This document shows, in pieces, positions 57,552-64,000 of a stretch of 64,000 nt of DNA (position 1 is its first letter; each line of letters begins with the position of its first letter). This DNA is from Adineta steineri (lineage: Eukaryota; Rotifera; Eurotatoria; Adinetida; Adinetidae). The position numbers and the translations under genes are program-made. The notes beneath the pieces are model-generated. The model worked only from the letters and a program-made list of their open reading frames with translations, searched no databases and was not told where the DNA came from. The stretch is from NCBI GenBank assembly GCA_905250115.1, contig CAJNOI010000011.1, forward strand, positions 621,550 to 685,549, in the 5' to 3' direction.

Positions 57552-58871
57552 GTTAATTCTATCAGGAGATCAGTGCTGAAATAAACGTCATGTTAAAGAC
57601 TTTTAGTTTTTTTTCTTTTTCAAATGACATTTCACGATTGACAGAAAAATATTCGATTATATATTGTTTTACTCAATTATCTATATTAACATTGAACGAA
57701 GAAATGCCAAACAACAACTTTATTCTTTCTTTCCGCTTCGTTCATCTCAACTTACATAAATCTAAATATTAACATCACTCTAAGGACGTATAAATTAGTT
57801 CAAACATATTGCAAAAGACTATCTGTCATGATCAGTCATAGTTTACAAGAAACATAACATGATATGTTTATATCATTCTCATTTTACCTTATCTGTGTTT
57901 TTCTTTTGTTTTTCTATTATCTTTATTAATTAATGAAGTTTTTTAACTTACCTTAATAAAAATTATGTAGTTGAATGTATTCATTGATGTTTGTCAATGT
58001 GTAAGCCGTAGCCTTCTTCTTGTCGTTTTTCTTATACAATAAATTAGTTATATGCTCAATGACTCTTCTTGCTTTCTATCTTTTCTATGCATTCTTAGTC
58101 AAGTAATCTTATTCAACCTCAGAGAAAAGATAGAATAAACTTGTGTTTCTTTTTTTTTTATTCAGACATGCATTTCTTTTGAACGCATAAATGAACAGAG
58201 AACGTTTTGTAACACGAAAGGAAACATATAGATGATATAGAAGTTTCTCAAAACTATATCAGATTAACTTTTCTCCTTAAATATATTTTTTCCTTAGGCA
58301 AATTTTTATCTGATGACAACGACAATTCATTGGTTTTTCTATAACATAGTTATTTAGACCGATCTAATATATAAGTCGAAAGAAAAAAAATAACAGAAGG
58401 GATGACTAAACGGAAATTGTCAAGTTAGTTAGATTGTCTAATATATATACACATGAATTATTATAATAAGTAACAAGGATAATTCGAATTAGAATGTGCA
58501 TGTAAATCAATTGAACCGAAGCAATGTCATTTTACATCAAGATTCGCCTAAATAAGTATGAAACAGTGCAGAAAAAAAAGAGAAAGTTATGCATAATCTT
58601 TTCTCTCGAATAACTAATGAACAACAATAAGAAAATGTTTTGTCTATTCTGATCAAGCATCAGTATTATAAAATATACGAACTACCTACCTACACATTTA
58701 ATTAAAATATAAATAATAAATATAGAATAATAATGAATTAGATTTTTATTAAAGATAAACTAATTTCGAAATAATAAAACAAACAGACAATATATAGCAT
58801 TTTCAAAAAAAAAATTGATCTTATATAGATTAAACCATATGTTATTGTTTCTTTATAAAAATACAATTATA
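57552..58871. other. intergenic, 5' region of the CNG gene
   Basis: Holds the CNG leader acceptor (AG at 57576-57577). The rest is AT-rich with no recognised gene. Confidence 0.4.
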
Positions 58872-59270
58872 TCATGATACATCACCGATATGTGAACGTA
58901 ATAATGTTTGAGAAACACAAATACGATAACGTCCACGTGGTGTTTCACGCATTATTACACGAATTGGACTTGATTCATGAACGGTATCACTACTTGTTGA
59001 AGAACGCTAGAATAAAAATAAACAAAGATATATCCAATTCGTTTTTTGTTTTATTTTTCTTACTGCATTAGTTGGTGCTAGCAAAGGTTTAATGTCTATA
59101 TTAAGATAATCAGTATCGGGTGATAATGATTTTTCTGATGGAAGTTTAGGTGGTGTTGTTGAAATTATTGAATGTTGCCGTTGATGAGATATATCAGATA
59201 TTTTATCATTCGTATGACTACTTATATCACATGGCTTTAGACCATATAAAAGCACTTTACATACAGTCAT
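58872..59270 (-). CDS. small protein of unknown function, 113 residues
   Basis: Two exons: 59270-59064 and 59006-58872, joined in phase 0. A 57 bp GT-AG intron of the local type and an acceptor (TTTTGTAG, AG at 59277-59278) six bases before the ATG support a real gene. The protein is Ser/Thr-rich in the middle (STTPPKLPSEKSLSPDTD) and ends in a basic segment (MRETPRGRYRICVSQTLLRS). No signal peptide, membrane segment or known domain. Its brevity may mean it is the C-terminal part of a longer gene whose upstream exons I do not recognise. Confidence 0.55.
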
Positions 59271-61655
59271 TGTATTCTACAAAATAAAAACAACATGATT
59301 TTTTTTGATTCAAACGTTCAATAAATCAACAGTTATATGGCTAATCAAACAAAATTTTATACTCAAAATATAAAAAAATTCGACCTTGTCTACTCCTGTT
59401 CTCTATATGTAAAGAAATGACAAACGAGAAAAAAAACCTTTTTTTTTCTTTTCAATGTTGGGAAAGCAACAGCTTGTCTTAACTATGATGATGATCATCA
59501 TCATCGTCACTAACAAGAAAATGAAAATAATAAAAAAAAAGACGAAACAATATATGTACACGTCTGTATATTTATTCTAAAATTGATTGTGAGAGAAAAA
59601 AAGAGAATGAAAAAGAATAAAAGAAAATTACAGTTTGTTCAATTTATTTGCAAGAGAAAAAAAAAGAACAGAAATGCTAACCTGTTCTATGCAATCACAA
59701 AAGAACAGTTGTAAGAAGAAAAGAATTTACCTCATTTAGATTAACAATTACTTTTTTCTTCAGTAGTAACATATGGCGTAAAATATAATTGAACAAACTA
59801 TACCATCGATTTCTCTTATATACTATTCTTAGACAACCCGTTCAAGGTTTTTTTTAATGTATGCACTGTCATTTACATGAAGAGTTAAATACATTTGAGA
59901 GCAAGTTATTTCTCGTTAACATATCTTTCTATTCAATGACATGATTGAGTATCTCATAGATGAGTGTTTAATATAAAATGTAATGTGTTCATGTACGTGT
60001 TTCTACCTGGAGAATATATACAATGATTAAAAACAATGAGACACATTATTTTATTCTTATTTGAATTTATACTTCACCTGCTTTGTCGCAACTACTTGTC
60101 ACATTAGAGCTCTATGTTAATATATGTTTGTGTGCGTAGATTGGATGTTTTATATAGTTGTCGACAAGATAAAAAAAAAGAAGAGAGAGAGAGAGAAAAC
60201 AGAACAAGAACATTGTCCTTATTTGCGTATTAACATTATAATAATTTTTAATGGAGCTTATTTGATATATACATCAGAAATCCAAATAAATCTAATCATT
60301 CAAAAGACATCTATACATTTTTCTATGTCAATATAATATATAGGTAAGGTATTTGAAGCAAATAATAAATATAAAAACAGAATTATTAATACTAGCTTAA
60401 ATCGTGCGATAATCGAATAGTTTATACATAATTTGAATTCAGTAAATGTACAGAAGCAACTGATTTTACTCATCAATTAGAATTAGATGTAACTTACCAT
60501 ATTCAAGGTAACCAGACACGTTGTTTAACCTTCAATCAAATAACTGCTTATAAAAAACGTATGAAACTTTTTTTTGATAAGTGTTTTAAGTTAAGTGTCA
60601 CAAAAAAATTGTTTAATATATAAATAAAAATGCTAAGAAATGTAAAGTGACTTTGAAATATTCTTCTCCATCTCAATAGGATAATTTCAAATAAATACTT
60701 ACACAAACAAAAACATACATAAAAGAAATAATAAAAAAAAAAGGTATACCAAAGGTTTGTTACGCATAGGTAAAAGAGATAAAACTTGCGTTTAAAATAT
60801 TGTATACTTGATTAATTCAAAAAATCCTTGAATACATAATACATAGCGAAATCTTCTATTCTTGTCATATAAAATGTAGAAAAAAATACAATAATCTTAA
60901 TTTACTTTGTAATATATGTAGTGAATTCTTTATTCTATTTTGAAGCATTTTTTTATTCTTAGTTTGTAATATGTTATGACTAGAGAGAACAATAACCTTC
61001 ATGCTTTCGGTATCTAAATCACGTTATGGTTATGATTATAGCATAAAGACGATATATATATTAATTATTCTAAAATATGAAAATGTCTAAGTTGATTCTA
61101 TAGGTTATTAGAAAAGACGTAACCTTGTCGCTTGTCTGCTCGGAAGTAAAGGTGTCATGAGAATGATTCATCACCGAACGAGTACATAGTTTATTTCTTA
61201 ACGACAATATACTATCCGTTCTTATCAGACGAGAAAAAAAATTACGAATATATTTGTCATTCATCCGTGACACGAAAAAAACATAAACAAGATATATAAT
61301 TAAAAGTTTGATTTTTTACTTCTCTTTTTCCGTCTGTGCGTTAAAAAGTATGTACAATTAATTAAATCTAAAATTTTATTTTTCAATTTTTATTAGAATT
61401 TTAATAGTAAAATCTTCTATCCCTTATAATATTTTTTTATGATATATGAGTATAAATTTTTGTTTTTGATCAATTTCATTCGTTTATATAGTTGTCTTTA
61501 ATTACACACATTTTGTGTTTTATGATATACTAGATTAATGTTCTTTCTATCATCGAGCAAAATCATGAAAAAAAATTATCATGAAACGACGAGACATATA
61601 GAGTACATATACATTTGATTTTCACTTGTACATACTAGTCATTACCTAATCTATA
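59271..61655. other. 2.4 kb intergenic region with simple repeats
   Basis: Contains a palindromic GATGATGATCATCATCATC microsatellite at about 59488, purine-rich runs at 59580-59690, and a (GA)n at about 60182-60196. One 63-codon open stretch at 60432-60623 is listed separately. Confidence 0.5.
60432..60623 (+). other. isolated exon-like open stretch (63 codons), uncertain
   Basis: A frame without ATG at its start but with protein-like composition (DFTHQLELDVTYHIQGNQTR, then CLTFNQITAYKKRMKLFFDK) runs to a TAA. AATTCAG at 60436-60442 could be an acceptor. No partner exon or domain is recognised; it may be an exon remnant. Confidence 0.25.
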
Positions 61656-62447
61656 ATGTTTGCTAGTACTATTCGATCTTCCAGATTGAATAATAATAAT
61701 AGTCCCAGACGTAACTTTTATATTTCATCTAAAATAGATCATCGTATAGGTAGAGGCATTCACATGTTTAATAACAATGGATATGGTTATTCATTTCGTT
61801 GGCATGGATTTGTACTTGGTTGTTTAATAATTTTATTTTCTGCAGCTTTATTATCATCAGAACTTGGACGTATTTATACAGGCTCGATTAATCGTGGACG
61901 AAACGATTCTAATGTAACATATCAATATTTAATAGATGCTAATGTAGTCATTGATTTTAATGGAGATATTCGAAATCCTAAATCGGAAAATCGATGGATT
62001 TGGCCATGGTCAACAGCTACATTGTTATTTAGTCTTGTAATATTGCTAACTGGTGCATTAGGTATTACAAGTGGTGTTAGACAGAGTTACTCAACGATAC
62101 TAACCTTTTTTGTTGGTTTATTGGTATCGATATTTTTATTGATATTTGTAATAGCAACCTATGGAACAATAATTGCTGGTTGGAAAGGAATTGATAACAG
62201 TAATGGTGGTTTTGTATCAAGTTTTGAACGTAATGATAAAAGTTTTGCAAGTGCTTGTTTAGCAATTTCATGTGTATTATTTATTATTTTATTAATAAGT
62301 CTTGTACTATCCGGTAGAACTATTCATATATGTAAACAAAAAGATTATCCAAGACCAAATACACCAGGCTATACACCTATATCGGCACCGAATACACCTG
62401 GAGCTTTTCGAAGAACACCACAAATGCCACGTACGCCTCGTTTTTAG
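61656..62447 (+). CDS. four-pass membrane protein of unknown function
   Basis: Single exon, 263 residues. After a ~48-residue basic, Asn/Ser/Arg-rich N-terminus come four hydrophobic segments: GFVLGCLIILFSAALLSSEL, ATLLFSLVILLTGALGITSG, ILTFFVGLLVSIFLLIFVIA and ACLAISCVLFIILLISLVL. A first outer loop (~50 residues, with NVT glycosylation site) and a second loop of ~30 residues resemble the tetraspan/claudin-like layout, but no family signature (CCG or W-GLW-C-C) is present. The C-terminal tail is Pro/Thr-rich with repeated NTPG and RTP motifs (PGYTPISAPNTPGAFRRTP), possible kinase or SH3 targets. The ATG at 61656 is the first in frame; a later Met at residue 37 is an alternative. AATAAA follows at 62464. 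Confidence 0.7.
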   Translation: MFASTIRSSRLNNNNSPRRNFYISSKIDHRIGRGIHMFNNNGYGYSFRWHGFVLGCLIILFSAALLSSELGRIYTGSINRGRNDSNVTYQYLIDANVVIDFNGDIRNPKSENRWIWPWSTATLLFSLVILLTGALGITSGVRQSYSTILTFFVGLLVSIFLLIFVIATYGTIIAGWKGIDNSNGGFVSSFERNDKSFASACLAISCVLFIILLISLVLSGRTIHICKQKDYPRPNTPGYTPISAPNTPGAFRRTPQMPRTPRF

Positions 62448-63769
62448 TTGTAGAAGATTAGAAAAATAAACACCTTGTAATATTCTTCTTTTTCTATTAA
62501 AATGTGTTTTAGAAATTAAAAATATCAAATATATAATTAGTAAACAGTTATGGAGTCACATTTGGAAAAGCCATTATTGGACAACTGTTGAATAAAATAT
62601 TTCTTATATAATTGATCTTAAAATTTCCAAAGAAAATATCCATCAATTTCAAATAAAGAACCATGTTATGCTGCTAATAGTCAAGTATATAATATCTATT
62701 GTTGAATGATATGACTTATGCCATAGCTATGGAGACGAAATCAAAATTATAAGATCTTCTATAAAGAGAGATTGCTCTTTTACTATCACACATACAATAA
62801 AATATTATTTCTAACATTGAATTAGATCAAGAGGGAACAAACTGGTTTTCATTCCAGCAATATCAACTAAAAATCAGGGGAAATCACGAAAATCAAATCA
62901 GGAAATCAGTTTGTTCCCCCTTGGATGTAACTAATAGATATCGAACATTGATGAAATCAATAAATTTCGATTTCCGTAGAACTGTACATTAGAATACATT
63001 GAAATCATTGTTGATTTATTTCTTCGATTAGAATATTTCATCTTGAGGGTGAAATAACAAAGAAAATCTATTCATCTGCACGGTTTCGCTGCCTAAAAAT
63101 CAATAATAAATCTTTAGTATTATCTTATGCACCGAACATATAATAAAAAAAAGTAAAAATTTCAGTTAAATTAGAAAAAGTATTCTATTGATTTGGTTTA
63201 TGGTAATTTATAATTATATTGATAGACATCTAGCGGGCTAAAAGATATTAAGTACTTTCGAATAGATACGTGAATTTTCATTGAACAATTTTTAGAAGAG
63301 TGTGTGAGAGTAACTTCCTTCTTTACCATCATTATCATCACACTAGTCACATCTTTAAGTATACTTTCTCTCAAAGAATCAGCAGTAGTTTATTTATTTT
63401 CAAAGCGAGAATTTTATTGATTATTCAAAATGAATGATCTTATTTGCAACAGATCAGAGAAAAATAATTAAGCCTATGAAACTTTGCTATAGTGTTTTGC
63501 ACTTTGAGTAATTGCAATACATATAGTTTCATGTATGCAGAAAAGTTTCATAACTAGACATGTTATTATAAAATAATAAATTACTGCCCAATGTATGAAT
63601 ATACTGGTGTATTTGCCAATATTATCCATAATCGCAATGCTTTGTTGAAATTCGTAATATCGAGCGAACCTAAATAGCATTTCGTATCGTATAATGTTTT
63701 ATAAGCGTAATGTTTTTAGTAGAATAGTAAAATGTTAATGAATAAATAAAGGTTAGTCATTGATAAGCC
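62448..63769. other. intergenic with one small hairpin element
   Basis: AT-rich apart from the hairpin at 62827-62925. No gene recognised. Confidence 0.4.
62827..62925. repeat. ~100 bp hairpin element with ~18 bp inverted ends (MITE-like)
   Basis: The left end TCAAGAGGGAACAAACTG matches the reverse complement of the right end CAGTTTGTTCCCCCTTGGA. Unlike the TGTGGG palindromes, the arms are unique sequence, so it is a different element. Confidence 0.6.
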
Positions 63770-64000
63770 TTAGCAATGCAAGAGAACACTGACAGTGTTC
63801 GAACCAAAGTTTGCAACAATAATATCAGGTTTAGTGTCGCTATTCACATCGGCAACTGCTAATGACCGTGGAGTACTGCCAACTGAGTAATTAGTTTGAG
63901 TATTAAAAGTGCCATTGCCTGCATNNNNNNNNNNTCACATCGACAACTGCTAATGACCACGAAGAAGAGCCAACTGAGTAAGTAGTTTGAGTATTAAAAG
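63770..64000 (-). CDS. FG-GAP/VCBS repeat protein, C-terminal end (runs off the right edge)
   Basis: From the right edge, on the minus strand, the frame reads TFNTQTTYSVGSSSWSLAVV, is interrupted by 10 N, then resumes with GNGTFNTQTNYSVGSTPRSL, AVADVNSDTKPDIIVANFGS and ends NTVSVLLHC before a TAA at 63770-63772. This is the repeating unit of FG-GAP/VCBS beta-propeller proteins: a GTFxxxxxYxVGxxPxxLAVADVNxDxKPDI calcium-binding blade motif. Such repeat proteins are common in bdelloids and very similar to bacterial ones, so an ultimately foreign origin is possible. Two of presumably many blades are visible, nearly identical at DNA level, which probably explains the gap. Confidence 0.85.
63925..63934. 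other. short assembly gap (10 N)
   Basis: A run of ten N inside the FG-GAP repeat coding region, at a point where two near-identical repeats meet. Confidence 0.99.

Overview
The window looks like a bdelloid rotifer genome (Rotaria/Adineta type). The evidence is an AT-rich sequence with animal genes split by very short GT-AG introns (mostly about 50-70 bp), ADP-ribosyltransferase/TPR fusion genes, a large dispersed set of TGTGGG-type tracts (the telomere repeat described for bdelloids), and a fragment resembling Athena-type Penelope-like reverse transcriptase, the element class found at bdelloid telomeres. Assignment rests on remembered family features, not on a search. Three runs of N (19018-19117, 42940-43039, 63925-63934) are scaffold gaps.

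Layout. 1-193: 5' end of an ART-TPR gene leaving the left edge on the minus strand. 2.1-11.8 kb: two convergent paralogues of a large type I membrane protein (4070-6607 plus; 11253-9094 minus), among TGTGGG tracts, a ~470-490 bp inverted repeat around the first paralogue, and an 815 bp element with ~104 bp terminal inverted repeats. 12.9-15.5 kb: a short dystrophin-type gene (EF-hand plus ZZ part only) on the minus strand. 19.4-20.1 kb: a small fusion of a double-stranded-RNA-binding domain with a PrimPol-type zinc finger. 21.6-23.7 kb: an F-box gene. 24-43 kb: an expanding multigene region with three copies of a seven-transmembrane receptor (the third broken and cut by a gap), two complete ART-TPR genes, a receptor pseudogene of another family and a decayed Penelope-like reverse transcriptase. 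43.8-59.3 kb: conserved single-copy genes on the minus strand: cohesin subunit STAG (21 exons), stonin (5 exons), a cyclic-nucleotide-gated channel alpha-type subunit (11 exons) and a small unknown gene. 61.7-62.4 kb: a four-pass membrane protein. 63.8-64.0 kb: the C-terminus of an FG-GAP/VCBS repeat protein.

Main observation. The left 43 kb holds at least 18 TGTGGG-type tracts, most of them imperfect palindromes (G-rich arm, spacer, C-rich arm, often edged by TTGAG...CTCAA). I see none in the 43.8-63.7 kb housekeeping block. The tracts sit at the edges of duplicated modules: homology between receptor cassettes starts at one tract (24087/31962) and stops at another (34271), the ART+receptor duplication starts just after a tract (28201), inverted copies of a ~480 bp repeat frame the first membrane-protein gene, and the decayed retroelement is cut at its 5' end by one. 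This suggests that telomere-like palindromes mark, or cause, gene-cassette duplication here.

Nearly every gene has a pyrimidine-rich AG acceptor about 6-50 bp before its ATG with no nearby donor, which fits the spliced-leader trans-splicing known in bdelloids. Exon coordinates were assembled by hand from GT-AG sites; every multi-exon model closes in frame.
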